This document shows positions 44,188-53,017 of a DNA stretch of 64,000 nt, piece by piece. Under the pieces are notes generated by a model, which saw nothing but the letters and a program-made list of their open reading frames with translations, searched no databases and was not told where the DNA came from. The position numbers and the translations under genes are program-made. Origin of the DNA: Seonamhaeicola aphaedonensis (GTDB lineage Bacteria > Bacteroidota > Bacteroidia > Flavobacteriales > Flavobacteriaceae); the NCBI RefSeq assembly GCF_003386195.1, contig NZ_QRDX01000002.1:1-64000 (forward strand). The letters are read 5' to 3'. Position 1 is the first letter of the stretch. Each line of letters opens with the position of its first letter.

Positions 44188-45813
44188 ATGTTATCAGTTT
44201 CAAATCTTTCAGTACAGTTCGGTAAACGTATTCTTTTTGATGAGGTAAATACGACCTTTACACAGGGTAACTGTTACGGTATAATTGGCGCCAATGGTTC
44301 TGGGAAATCTACATTTTTAAAGATATTATCTGGAAAAATGGATCCCACATCTGGACATGTATCTTTAGAATCAGGAAAACGTATGTCTGTTTTAGAGCAA
44401 AACCATAACCTCTATGATGCGCATACGGTACTAGAAACCGTTTTAATGGGAAACAAACCATTATTTAACATTAAAACTGAAATAGATGCCCTGTATGCCG
44501 ATTACACTGATGAAAATGCCGAAAAGATAGGAGAACTTCAAGTGCAGTTTGAAGAAATGAATGGTTGGAATGCTGATAGTGATGCCGCAGCTATGTTATC
44601 TAATTTGGGAATCAAAGAGGATTTTCATTATACATTGATGAGTGATTTAGACGGAAAACAAAAAGTACGTGTGTTATTAGCACAAGCGCTTTTTGGAAAC
44701 CCAGATGTACTTATTATGGATGAGCCTACCAACGACTTAGATTATGAAACCATTTCTTGGCTTGAAACCTTCTTAGCAAATTATGATAATTGTGTTATTG
44801 TAGTATCTCATGACCGTCACTTTTTAGATGCGGTTTGTACACATATTTCAGATATTGATTTTGGAAAAATCAACCATTATTCTGGTAACTATACATTTTG
44901 GTATGAATCATCTCAATTAGCGGCACGCCAAAGAGCACAACAAAACAAAAAGGCTGAAGAGAAAAAGAAAGAACTAGAGGAGTTTATCCGTCGTTTTTCT
45001 GCTAATGTTGCTAAAAGTAAGCAAGCAACTAGTAGAAAGAAGATGATTGAAAAATTGAATATTGAGGATATTAGGCCATCATCTCGTAGGTATCCAGCCA
45101 TTATTTTTGAGCGTGAAAGAGAAGCAGGTGACCAAATTTTAAACATTGAAGGGCTTGCGGCTTCTATTGATGGCGATTTATTGTTTCAGAATATTGATCT
45201 TAATTTAGCTAAGAGTGATAAAGTAGTTGTGTTTTCAAGAGATTCTAGAGCTACTACAGCATTTTATCAAATTTTAAATAATAAGGAAAAGGCCGATGCA
45301 GGAAAATTTTCTTGGGGGATCACTACAACGCAATCGTATTTACCGTTAGATAATAGCGAGTTTTTTGATAATAATTTAACACTTGTTGATTGGTTGCGTC
45401 AATGGGCTAAAACAGAAGAGGAACGTGAAGAAGTTAATATTCGCGGATTCCTTGGGAAAATGATTTTTAGTGGTGAAGAGGCTTTAAAGAAAAGCAACGT
45501 ACTTTCTGGAGGAGAAAAGGTACGTTGTATGTTAAGCAGAATGATGATGATAAGAGCTAATGTACTTATGCTAGATGAACCTACAAATCATTTAGATTTA
45601 GAGAGTATAACAGCCTTTAATAATTCACTTAAAAATTTTAAAGGCACCATATTGTTTACAACCCACGATCACGAATTTGCACAAACGGTTGCCAATAGAG
45701 TTGTCGAGTTAACTCCAAACGGTGTTATTGATAGGTATACTACCTTTGATGAGTATATGCAAAATCCGAAAATAAAGGAACTTCGTAACAAAATGTACAG
45801 AGTAACGGTTTAA
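44188..45813 (+). CDS. ABC-F family ATPase (YbiT-like) with one degenerate ATP site
   Basis: 541 aa, two ABC domains and no membrane segment, as in ribosome-associated ABC-F proteins. NBD1 has Walker A GANGSGKST (from Gly34) and Walker B with DEPTND (Asp178-Glu179). A charged linker (about 245-290, KKAEEKKKELEEF) follows. NBD2 has signature LSGGEK (439-444) and DEPTNHLD. However NBD1's signature reads LDGKQK (154-159) and NBD2's Walker A reads SRDSRATT (350-357), without the lysine. As ATP site I is made of Walker A of NBD1 and signature of NBD2, it is intact; site II is lost on both sides. Its stop shares TTAA with the convergent DUF2007 gene. Confidence 0.9.
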   Translation: MLSVSNLSVQFGKRILFDEVNTTFTQGNCYGIIGANGSGKSTFLKILSGKMDPTSGHVSLESGKRMSVLEQNHNLYDAHTVLETVLMGNKPLFNIKTEIDALYADYTDENAEKIGELQVQFEEMNGWNADSDAAAMLSNLGIKEDFHYTLMSDLDGKQKVRVLLAQALFGNPDVLIMDEPTNDLDYETISWLETFLANYDNCVIVVSHDRHFLDAVCTHISDIDFGKINHYSGNYTFWYESSQLAARQRAQQNKKAEEKKKELEEFIRRFSANVAKSKQATSRKKMIEKLNIEDIRPSSRRYPAIIFEREREAGDQILNIEGLAASIDGDLLFQNIDLNLAKSDKVVVFSRDSRATTAFYQILNNKEKADAGKFSWGITTTQSYLPLDNSEFFDNNLTLVDWLRQWAKTEEEREEVNIRGFLGKMIFSGEEALKKSNVLSGGEKVRCMLSRMMMIRANVLMLDEPTNHLDLESITAFNNSLKNFKGTILFTTHDHEFAQTVANRVVELTPNGVIDRYTTFDEYMQNPKIKELRNKMYRVTV

Positions 45814-46049
45814 GCCTGTAACTCTGAGTTTATTTCCTCAATGATTAAAACAGCTTTGTCAAGTTCATCGTTATGAACATATATTTCCTGGAAGTGTGAT
45901 GCAGAACTTCCTAAAATGTCTGTTATAATTCCAGAATCTGTTTGATCTTTTACGATGGGGTTGATGCTTACTTTTTCAAGTTCATTAATAATGCGTTGAA
46001 CTATAATTAAATCACCTGTAAAAACCTTTATGTAGTTTGAATCTGTCAT
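45810..46049 (-). CDS. DUF2007 domain protein
   Basis: 79 aa. YIKVFTGDLIIVQRIINELE, PIVKDQTDSGIITDILGSSA and EIYVHNDELDKAVLIIEEIN match DUF2007, a small ferredoxin-like putative signal transducing domain of unknown role. Its stop codon overlaps that of the ABC-F gene at the palindrome TTAA. A strong terminator for pheT lies just beyond its start side (46095-46125). Confidence 0.82.
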   Translation of the reverse strand: MTDSNYIKVFTGDLIIVQRIINELEKVSINPIVKDQTDSGIITDILGSSASHFQEIYVHNDELDKAVLIIEEINSELQA

Positions 46050-46094
46050 GGCTAAAAAAAATTAAGTGTTCTCTTAAATATACAAAATTTAAAC

Positions 46095-46125
46095 GAAAAA
46101 AAAGCCAGCTAATTGCTGGCTTTTC
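46095..46125 (-). terminator. Terminator of pheT (works in both directions)
   Basis: GCCAGC and GCTGGC form a stem with a short AT loop; the T-run on the minus-strand side is eight or more bases long (plus side: four). It starts about 20 bp after the pheT stop. Confidence 0.8.
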
Positions 46126-46144
46126 AAGTTTATCTTAAACTAAA

Positions 46145-48571
46145 TCATCTTAATTCTGCCCCTAATTCTTTTTCAAAATTAGCTTGTAGTTTATTCATTA
46201 TTTTGTCAATTTGCTTATCGGTAAGTGTTTTATTCTCGTCTTGAAGGGTAAAGCTAATGGCGTAACTCTTTTTACCTTTAGGTAAGTTTTTACCCTGATA
46301 AACATCAAACAAATCAACGTCTTTGAGTAGTTGTTTTTCGGTTTGTGAGGCTATTTTATCAATGTCTTCAAAAGTAATAGATTCGTCTAAAAGCAATGCA
46401 AAATCTCTTCTTACTGCAGGGTATTTAGGGATTTCTTTAAACTTAATGCTGTTATGTTTTACCAAGTCTAAAACAGAATCCCAATAAAAATCGGCATACA
46501 ATACATCTTGAGAAATTCCAAAGTGCTTCAAAACCTTTTTATTTATAAGTCCAAAGTCTACCAGTTTGTTTTTCCCTAAGCACAAACTAATACCTTCGCT
46601 AAAAACATCATTGCTTACAGGAGATACTTTGTAACGAGATAAACCTAAACGCTCTAAAACAGCAGTAATAGTTCCTTTTAGAAAAAAGAAATCACTTTTT
46701 GTGACAGTGTTAGTCCATCGTTCTTGTGAGCGGTTTCCTGTTACAAAAATAGATAGGTGTTTGAATTCTTCTCTGGAGTCATCATATTGATGGTATGTTT
46801 TACCAAATTCAAACAGTTTTAAATTATCTTGTTTTCTGTTTATATTATAACTCACTGTTTCTAAGCCAGAAAACAGTAGACTTTGACGCATTACACCTAA
46901 ATCTGTACTTAAATGATTTAAAATAGAGACGTTATGGGTGTCATTTAATTGCTCACTTAACTCAATGTACTTTGTAGTAGTTAATGAGTTGGTCATAATT
47001 TCAAAGAACCCTTGTGAAACTAGTTGGTTTCCCACCACATTTTGTATTCTGAAATCATCAAATTTAGAGGTACTAGAAATAGAAGCATTTAACTTTTTTG
47101 TGGTGCCAATATTGTTATATCCGTAAACACGCAGTATTTCTTCAATAATATCGGCTTCACGTTTTACATCATTTCTGTAAGCGGGTACAGTAAGTCCCAA
47201 GCCAGCTTCTGTTACATTATTAACTTTAATTTCTAATGAAGTTAAAATACTTTTAATAGTTTCTTTTGGAATTTCTTCTCCAATTAATTTTTTTGCATTT
47301 TCAAAACTCAATCTTACTTGAAAGTCTTCTATTTTTTTTGGATAAATATCAATAATATCACTTGTAATCTCACCACCTGCCAATTCTTGAATTAGCAAAG
47401 TAGCTCGTTTTAAAGCATATTCTGTGATATTTGGGTCAATACCTCTTTCAAATCGGAATGAGGCGTCCGTATTCAACCCGTGACGTTTAGCAGATTTTCT
47501 TATCGAAACCGGATTAAAATAAGCACTTTCTAAAAATATACTAGTTGTACTTTCTGTAACTCCAGAATGTTCACCACCAAAAACTCCCGCGATACACATG
47601 GGTTTTTCGGCATCACAAATCATTAAATCATCTTCATGTAATGCTCGTTCCACACCATCTAAAGTTTTAAACTTCGTACCTTTTTTTAGAGTTTTAACTT
47701 TAATTTTGTTGCCAGCTATTTTTAAAGCATCAAAAGCATGTAAGGGTTGCCCGAGTTCATGAAGTACAAAATTAGTAGCATCAACCACATTATTTATAGG
47801 GGCCAAGCCAATAGCTTTTAATCTATTTTGAAGCCAAGTTGGTGATTCTTTAACTTTTAATCCAGAAATTGTAACACCACAGTATCGTGGGGCTAAATCT
47901 TTATTAATGACCTCAACATCCATCTTTAATGTACGGTTATCTACACGAAACGCACTAACAGATGGTGTGATAAGTTCCAAGTTTATATCCTTTAGTAGCA
48001 AACCAGATTTTAGGTCTCTTGCTGTACCTAAATGACTCATGGCATCTGCTCTGTTGGGCGTTAATCCAATTTCAAATACATGATCATTCTCAATCTCAAA
48101 AATGTCAGCACAAGGTGTCCCCACTTCTAGGTCTGAATCCAAAACCATAATACCTTCATGAGATGATCCAAGTCCTAGTTCATCTTCGGCACAAATCATA
48201 CCATAACTTTCTTCACCTCTTATTTTGCCTTTTTTGATTTTCCAACTTTCGCCTTCATGAGTGTATAAAGTTGTACCAATAGTAGCTACAGGTACTTTTT
48301 GACCAACAGCAACATTAGGTGCACCACAAACTATTTGTAAAGGTTCTACATCACCAATATTAACAGTAGTTACTTTCAGTTTATCTGCGTTTGGATGGTT
48401 TCTACAAGTTAAAACCTCACCAACAACAATACCTTCCAGTCCACCTTTAATAGATTGATACGTGTCAATACCCTCTACCTCTAAACCTAAGTCTGTTAAT
48501 AGTTCTCCGGTTTTTTCAGGAGTCCAATCTATTTTTATGAATTGCTTTAACCAATTGTATGAAATCTTCAT
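46145..48571 (-). CDS. pheT: Phenylalanyl-tRNA synthetase beta subunit
   Basis: 808 aa, full length. N-terminal MKISYNWLKQFIKIDWTPEK, an EMAP-like tRNA-binding OB fold (VVGEVLTCRNHPNADKLKVT, CGAPNVAVGQKVPVA), the B3/B4 editing region (IGLTPNRADAMSHLGTARDL), B5, the catalytic-like core and a C-terminal ferredoxin-fold anticodon-binding domain (IPKYPAVRRDFALLLDESIT). It charges tRNA-Phe together with PheS, which is not in the window; the genes are therefore split in this genome. It has its own promoter and terminator. Confidence 0.96.
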   Translation of the reverse strand: MKISYNWLKQFIKIDWTPEKTGELLTDLGLEVEGIDTYQSIKGGLEGIVVGEVLTCRNHPNADKLKVTTVNIGDVEPLQIVCGAPNVAVGQKVPVATIGTTLYTHEGESWKIKKGKIRGEESYGMICAEDELGLGSSHEGIMVLDSDLEVGTPCADIFEIENDHVFEIGLTPNRADAMSHLGTARDLKSGLLLKDINLELITPSVSAFRVDNRTLKMDVEVINKDLAPRYCGVTISGLKVKESPTWLQNRLKAIGLAPINNVVDATNFVLHELGQPLHAFDALKIAGNKIKVKTLKKGTKFKTLDGVERALHEDDLMICDAEKPMCIAGVFGGEHSGVTESTTSIFLESAYFNPVSIRKSAKRHGLNTDASFRFERGIDPNITEYALKRATLLIQELAGGEITSDIIDIYPKKIEDFQVRLSFENAKKLIGEEIPKETIKSILTSLEIKVNNVTEAGLGLTVPAYRNDVKREADIIEEILRVYGYNNIGTTKKLNASISSTSKFDDFRIQNVVGNQLVSQGFFEIMTNSLTTTKYIELSEQLNDTHNVSILNHLSTDLGVMRQSLLFSGLETVSYNINRKQDNLKLFEFGKTYHQYDDSREEFKHLSIFVTGNRSQERWTNTVTKSDFFFLKGTITAVLERLGLSRYKVSPVSNDVFSEGISLCLGKNKLVDFGLINKKVLKHFGISQDVLYADFYWDSVLDLVKHNSIKFKEIPKYPAVRRDFALLLDESITFEDIDKIASQTEKQLLKDVDLFDVYQGKNLPKGKKSYAISFTLQDENKTLTDKQIDKIMNKLQANFEKELGAELR

Positions 48572-48595
48572 AAAGTATGCTTCTTATTGAGAGGG

Positions 48596-48626
48596 CAAAT
48601 ATAAAACTATAGAAAATAGATTCAAA
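48596..48626 (-). promoter_or_regulatory. pheT: Promoter of pheT
   Basis: On the minus strand: -33 TTTG (48626-48623), exactly 19 bp, -7 TATATTTG (48603-48596). Both boxes match the consensus fully. The implied leader is about 19 nt. Confidence 0.65.
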
Positions 48627-48643
48627 TAATACGTATGGATTTG

Positions 48644-49120
48644 TTAATTATTCAAATCCTCTATGATTTTATTAAAATCATACTGTAAATCATTATGTAA
48701 TGTTGATAGTTGCTTTTTAGCCAATTGAAACTGACGGTTATACATATTTTGTAATTGAGTACTTCTGTTTATACTTGGCTTAAAGTCTTTTAGTTTTTTA
48801 CAAAAGTAGAGGAGGAGCTCCACTTCGGTTTCTTTGTTTTGGGAATATCTAACATATTTTTTTGTGTTTCTTAAAATCTTCCTCATACTTTTTCTGATGT
48901 AGTAATAACTGTCTCTATTGATGATATCAAATTCTTCATCTATATACTTTTTAACGCTCTCAATGTAACCAGCCTCATTATGAGATTCAAACAAGAGATA
49001 TGTAAGTAGTTCTTTGTTTTCCTTTTTAAACCTTGAAAGCCTTAAACATATATCTTGTAACTCTTTGTTTGAAAGCTCATTGAGTTCTTGTCGTATTTCT
49101 TTAACTGAGACTGCTTTCAT
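48644..49120 (-). CDS. Conserved helical hypothetical protein
   Basis: 158 aa, no signal peptide or membrane segment. It is highly charged and helical (KEIRQELNELSNKELQDICL; KKLKDFKPSINRSTQLQNMY; the end NDLQYDFNKIIEDLNN). I do not recognise the family. It overlaps the upstream DUF202 gene by 4 bp (ATGA-type), so the two are translated together; it may act with that small membrane protein. Confidence 0.7.
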   Translation of the reverse strand: MKAVSVKEIRQELNELSNKELQDICLRLSRFKKENKELLTYLLFESHNEAGYIESVKKYIDEEFDIINRDSYYYIRKSMRKILRNTKKYVRYSQNKETEVELLLYFCKKLKDFKPSINRSTQLQNMYNRQFQLAKKQLSTLHNDLQYDFNKIIEDLNN

Positions 49121-49383
49121 TTCACTTTATAGTGTTTTTTTATAATCCTTTTTACATAGAATAATCGTATTAAACCAATTACCAAAATGATTGGAGATAT
49201 TATTAATAGGACTATACCAAAGGCTTTTAACTCAGAGAAGAATTCAAGTTTCATAATGGTTATTCCTGTTCCCAAAAACACGATGAAGGTTCTAAAATAG
49301 GCTAAAAAGGTTCTTTCGTTGGCAAGTTTGGTTCGCTCTATAGCTAGCCAATCTCTTGTAATTAGATTGGATTCTTTGCTCAT
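49117..49383 (-). CDS. DUF202 small membrane protein
   Basis: 88 aa. RDWLAIERTKLANERTFLAYFRT is the DUF202 signature, followed by two hydrophobic segments (FIVFLGTGITIMKL and FGIVLLIISPIILVIGLI) and a basic tail. Inner-membrane protein of unknown role. First gene of a two-gene unit with the helical protein downstream (4-bp overlap). Confidence 0.85.
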   Translation of the reverse strand: MSKESNLITRDWLAIERTKLANERTFLAYFRTFIVFLGTGITIMKLEFFSELKAFGIVLLIISPIILVIGLIRLFYVKRIIKKHYKVK

Positions 49384-49410
49384 TAAATTGTTTATTAAGC
49401 TATAAATATA

Positions 49411-49449
49411 AACATTAAGCCTTTCAAATTAAATGAAAGGTTTAATGTT
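49411..49449 (-). terminator. Long hairpin downstream of the acetolactate decarboxylase gene
   Basis: Arms of 16 bp (AACATTAAGCCTTTCA and its complement with one G:T-type mismatch) around a 7-bp loop. On the minus strand it lies 22 bp past the decarboxylase stop and is followed by a T-rich stretch, so terminator function is likely. Its stem core AAGCCTTTC recurs in the hairpin at 50400-50423. Confidence 0.6.
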
Positions 49450-49470
49450 AAGAGATCTGGTATATTATTT

Positions 49471-50292
49471 TTAGTTGTAATGAAATGTCTTGCTTAGGTC
49501 TACATTTTCAAATTCTTCGCTTACTGGTAAATCAAATTTATATTTAGTTTTGGTATCTGTTTGAACTTCTAAGGCAGAAGAAGATTCAAAATCCATAACA
49601 TGGCCTCCCCATTTTTTGTCATCACTTATAAAATGAAAATGATGACCTCTCGCGTTTATATCACCAATGTAATCTGGACAGTAAAAGCCAACCAAAGTTC
49701 CAGATATATTTTCGGCATCAAATACAGGTCTGTTGGGTATTAAAACATCCAATCCATCGGTAAATGGTCTTTCAACTTTAGGAACTCCTCCTAGTTTAAT
49801 GTGTTTAAATTGACCATGAATTTTGTAGATATAAAAGTAGTGAGGTGATTTTTTCTTGGCATCTAATTTTGAGGCTAAATCGGTAAATTTGATGGGTTCT
49901 TCAACAAGAAAACTATCTTCTTTTTCAAAAAAAGCAGCATCTGCATACACAATTTGGTCGTCATCTTTACCAACACTAATTTCTCCATTTTCTCTAATTC
50001 TATAGGCTATACCATCAAGCATAACCAATTCTCCATCTAAAAAATCAAAAGAGCCTAGACCAACATCACCATGTGATTTAAGTTCTTTTACCGTAAGGTT
50101 ACCATCAAAAACTTTATTAACAAAGGCAAACCAAATAGAGTATTGATAAAAAGTGTCTTGGGCATCATGATTAATAGATGGGATTTCATTAATAATTGTA
50201 TTTGCCGATTCAGTTTTTTCAGTTTTATTTTGACATGATAACAACACTCCTATAGCTAGTATTAACACTGCAAGTTTAAATGTAAATTTCAT
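49471..50292 (-). CDS. Acetolactate decarboxylase, predicted lipoprotein
   Basis: 273 aa. The enzyme domain is recognisable by FQ-type start (YQYSIWFAFVNKVFDGNLTV), GDVGLGSFDFLDGELVMLDG and GHHFHFISDDKKWGGHVMDF. The metal ligands His218, His220 and His231 (HxH-x10-H) are all present, spaced as in the Bacillus brevis enzyme. It would convert 2-acetolactate to acetoin. Unusually it begins with a lipoprotein signal (LAVLILAIGVLLSCQNK, lipid Cys20), so the enzyme should sit in the periplasm, away from cytosolic acetolactate synthase. It is flanked by two related hairpins and no acetolactate synthase gene is near. Confidence 0.9.
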   Translation of the reverse strand: MKFTFKLAVLILAIGVLLSCQNKTEKTESANTIINEIPSINHDAQDTFYQYSIWFAFVNKVFDGNLTVKELKSHGDVGLGSFDFLDGELVMLDGIAYRIRENGEISVGKDDDQIVYADAAFFEKEDSFLVEEPIKFTDLASKLDAKKKSPHYFYIYKIHGQFKHIKLGGVPKVERPFTDGLDVLIPNRPVFDAENISGTLVGFYCPDYIGDINARGHHFHFISDDKKWGGHVMDFESSSALEVQTDTKTKYKFDLPVSEEFENVDLSKTFHYN

Positions 50293-50394
50293 AATTTGAT
50301 TTGTTAAGTTGATAAAAAGACAGATGAACGAATTTAGTTATTTTATGCGGTAAAGTCAATTCCAAGATTATTAAAATATTTAAATCTGGATCAA

Positions 50395-50423
50395 CAGAAA
50401 AGCCTTTCGTTTATGAAAGGCTT
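50395..50423 (-). terminator. Terminator of the fused E1 gene
   Basis: AAGCCTTTC and GAAAGGCTT form a perfect stem with a 6-bp loop (50400-50423); on the minus strand TTTTC follows. It lies 16 bp after the stop of the E1 gene. Confidence 0.6.
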
Positions 50424-50438
50424 AGAAGTGTATTATAA

Positions 50439-52847
50439 TTATCTTAATTTAGGAAAGTCTGCAGGGTTAGCCTCATGCATTACACCGTAAACCGCTTCAA
50501 AAATATCCTCGGCAGATGGCTTAGAGAAATAATCACCATCATCTCCATAGGCTGGCCTATGTGCTTTTGCCGTTAACATTTTTGGTTCACTGTCTAAATA
50601 TTGAAATGCTTTTTGATTGCTTAATAATTCATCTAGAATATAAGCCGATGCACCACCAGGAACATCTTCGTCAATAATCATGAGCCTATTTGTTTTTTCA
50701 ATACTCTTTACAATATCATGATTCAAATCAAAAGGCAGTAAGGACTGCACATCAATAACTTCAGCATTAATACCTATAGTCAGCAAATCCTTGGCGGTTT
50801 TTTCAACAATACGTAAAGTAGAACCATAAGATACCAAGGTGATATCTGTTCCTTCTTTAACGGTTTCTACAACGCCAATAGGTGTTTTTAAAGACCCTAG
50901 ATTGTTTGGCATTTTTTCCTTTAGTCTATAACCATTAAGAGATTCAACTACAATAGCAGGATCATCACCTTGTAATAGGGTGTTGTAAAAGCCAGCTGCT
51001 TTAGTCATATTTCTTGGGACTAATAAATTAACGCCTCTGGCCAAATGCAAGATCCCACCCATTTGTGAACCTGAGTGCCAAATGCCTTCAAGTCTGTGTC
51101 CACGGGTTCTTATAATTAAAGGTACTTTTTGTTTTCCTTTGGTACGGTAATGGGTTGTAGCTAAATCATCACTGATAGTTTGCATAGCATATAGGATATA
51201 GTCTAAATACTGAATCTCGGCAATAGGTCTTAATCCGCGTAAGGCCATACCAATACCTTGACCAATAATAGTAGATTCCCTAATGCCCGTATCTGCAATT
51301 CTGAGTTCACCATATTTTGCTTGTAAACCTTCTAGTCCTTGATTAACGTCTCCAATGTTTCCAGTATCTTCACCAAAAACTAATGCTTCTGGGTGATTGC
51401 TAAAAATAGCGTCAAAATTATCTCTTAAAATAATTCTACCGTCAACTTGTGGGGCATTATCATCGTAGGTAGGTTTTACCTCTTTTATACGCGTATTAGA
51501 GTGTGCAGTTTCTGAGAATAAATGAGAACTGAATTTAGGTTGAGTTACTTCAAAATAAGAATCTATCCATTCAGATAAATTTTGTTTTTCAATAGTTGAT
51601 TCTCCAATGGTATACCTTAACGCTTTTCTAGCATGTGACAGTATATCTTTTCTTGTTGGTTCGTCTATAGTTACTAAGTTGTCTTTTAATTTGGAAATAA
51701 ACACACCATTGGTAGATTTAGAGGCTAATTGTGTTAACAATGAAACCAAATCTGTTTTGTCTTTTAAAATAGGTCTTAAGAATGTATTCCAAGCATTCTT
51801 TTTTGCTTCTCTTACCTCTCTTTTTATAATGCGTTCAATTTCAACAAGAGCTTCATTCGAAGAAATACCACTTTCAATAATCCACTCGCGCATTTTTAAG
51901 TTACAATCATGTTGTCTTTCCCATTCTAAACGTTTGGCACTTTTGTAACGTTCATGTGAACCTGAAGTTGAATGCCCTTGAGGTTGGGTAAGTTCTGTAA
52001 CATGAATTAAAACAGGCACGTGTTCATCTCTTGCTATATCACTGGCCTCTTGAAAAGTAGCAACAAGGTTTGCGTAATCCCAACCTTTAACTCGTAATAT
52101 TTCATAGCCATTACTTTCATTATCACGTTGGAACCCCTTTAAGATTTCTGAAATATTTTCTTTTGTGGTTTGATGTTTAGCATGAACTGAAATGCCATAA
52201 TCATCGTCCCAAATACTAATGACCATAGGGACTTGAAGTACTCCTGCAGCATTTATAGTTTCAAAAAATAAGCCTTCGCTAGTACTGGCATTTCCTATAG
52301 TTCCCCAAGCAACTTCATTACCATTTACAGAAAAGTTGTTGGACTTAATTCCTTTTACTTTTCTATAAATTTTTGATGCTTGTGCCAACCCCAATAAACG
52401 AGGCATTTGACCTGCTGTGCAAGAAATGTCGGCGCTGGAATTATACTGTTTAGTGAGGTCTTTCCAATTACCATTTTCATCCAAACTGTGCGTTACAAAA
52501 TGCCCTCCCATTTGTCTTCCGGCAGACATGGGTTCTTGTTTTATATTGGTATTAGCATAAAGACCAGCAAAAAATTGCTCAGCATTAAGTTCACCTAAAG
52601 CCATCATAAAAGTTTGGTCACGGTAATACCCAGACCTCCAATCACCTCTTTTAAAGGCTTTGGCCATGGCTAATTGGGGTACTTCTTTACCGTCACCAAA
52701 AATGCCGAATTTAGCTTTTCCTGTTAGCACTTCACGTCTTCCTAATAAACTACATTCTCTACTTTTAAAGGCTATTTTGTAATCATTGATTACTTCTGCT
52801 TTAAAATCTTCAAATGATATGTTTCTTAAATCAGGAATCTCTTGCAT
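50439..52847 (-). CDS. 2-oxoacid dehydrogenase E1, fused alpha and beta subunits (branched-chain type)
   Basis: 802 aa. Residues about 20-380 correspond to E1 alpha (SLLGRREVLTGKAKFGIFGD, GRQMGGHFVTHSLDENG) and 465-802 to E1 beta (FGEDTGNIGDVNQGLEGLQA, DTGIRESTIIGQGIGMALRG, ENTIRE beta C-terminus ending in ANPADFPKLR). The thiamine-diphosphate motif, normally GDG then NN, reads GNA (185-187) and WDDDYG (213-218). Such fusions are common in Bacteroidota and are assigned to oxidation of branched-chain 2-oxoacids, feeding E2/E3 and fatty-acid primers. No E2 or E3 is adjacent. A promoter-like pair (TACTTTTG at 52870-52877, minus) precedes it. Confidence 0.9.
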   Translation of the reverse strand: MQEIPDLRNISFEDFKAEVINDYKIAFKSRECSLLGRREVLTGKAKFGIFGDGKEVPQLAMAKAFKRGDWRSGYYRDQTFMMALGELNAEQFFAGLYANTNIKQEPMSAGRQMGGHFVTHSLDENGNWKDLTKQYNSSADISCTAGQMPRLLGLAQASKIYRKVKGIKSNNFSVNGNEVAWGTIGNASTSEGLFFETINAAGVLQVPMVISIWDDDYGISVHAKHQTTKENISEILKGFQRDNESNGYEILRVKGWDYANLVATFQEASDIARDEHVPVLIHVTELTQPQGHSTSGSHERYKSAKRLEWERQHDCNLKMREWIIESGISSNEALVEIERIIKREVREAKKNAWNTFLRPILKDKTDLVSLLTQLASKSTNGVFISKLKDNLVTIDEPTRKDILSHARKALRYTIGESTIEKQNLSEWIDSYFEVTQPKFSSHLFSETAHSNTRIKEVKPTYDDNAPQVDGRIILRDNFDAIFSNHPEALVFGEDTGNIGDVNQGLEGLQAKYGELRIADTGIRESTIIGQGIGMALRGLRPIAEIQYLDYILYAMQTISDDLATTHYRTKGKQKVPLIIRTRGHRLEGIWHSGSQMGGILHLARGVNLLVPRNMTKAAGFYNTLLQGDDPAIVVESLNGYRLKEKMPNNLGSLKTPIGVVETVKEGTDITLVSYGSTLRIVEKTAKDLLTIGINAEVIDVQSLLPFDLNHDIVKSIEKTNRLMIIDEDVPGGASAYILDELLSNQKAFQYLDSEPKMLTAKAHRPAYGDDGDYFSKPSAEDIFEAVYGVMHEANPADFPKLR

Positions 52848-52869
52848 AAGTCAAGGTTTTTGGCTCACG

Positions 52870-52901
52870 CAAAAGTAGCTAAACTTTACGTTTTTTGCAA
52901 T
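52870..52901 (-). promoter_or_regulatory. Probable promoter of the fused E1 gene
   Basis: On the minus strand: -33-like ATTG (52901-52898), 20-bp spacer, -7 TACTTTTG (52877-52870), an exact TAnnTTTG. The implied leader is about 17 nt. Confidence 0.45.
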
Positions 52902-53017
52902 TATATTAAAAGGTATGTTATTGATGATTATTAAAAAATAAATGAAAAACACTTAAAAAAAAAATAATTTTTCATATTTAACAATACATAAGTAATAATT
53001 TTTTAAAAACATTGATT

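Noticed and set aside
44028-44225. 65-codon plus-strand frame before the ABC-F gene
   Set aside because: It overlaps the promoter and start of the ABC-F gene in another frame and has no recognisable similarity or start signal.
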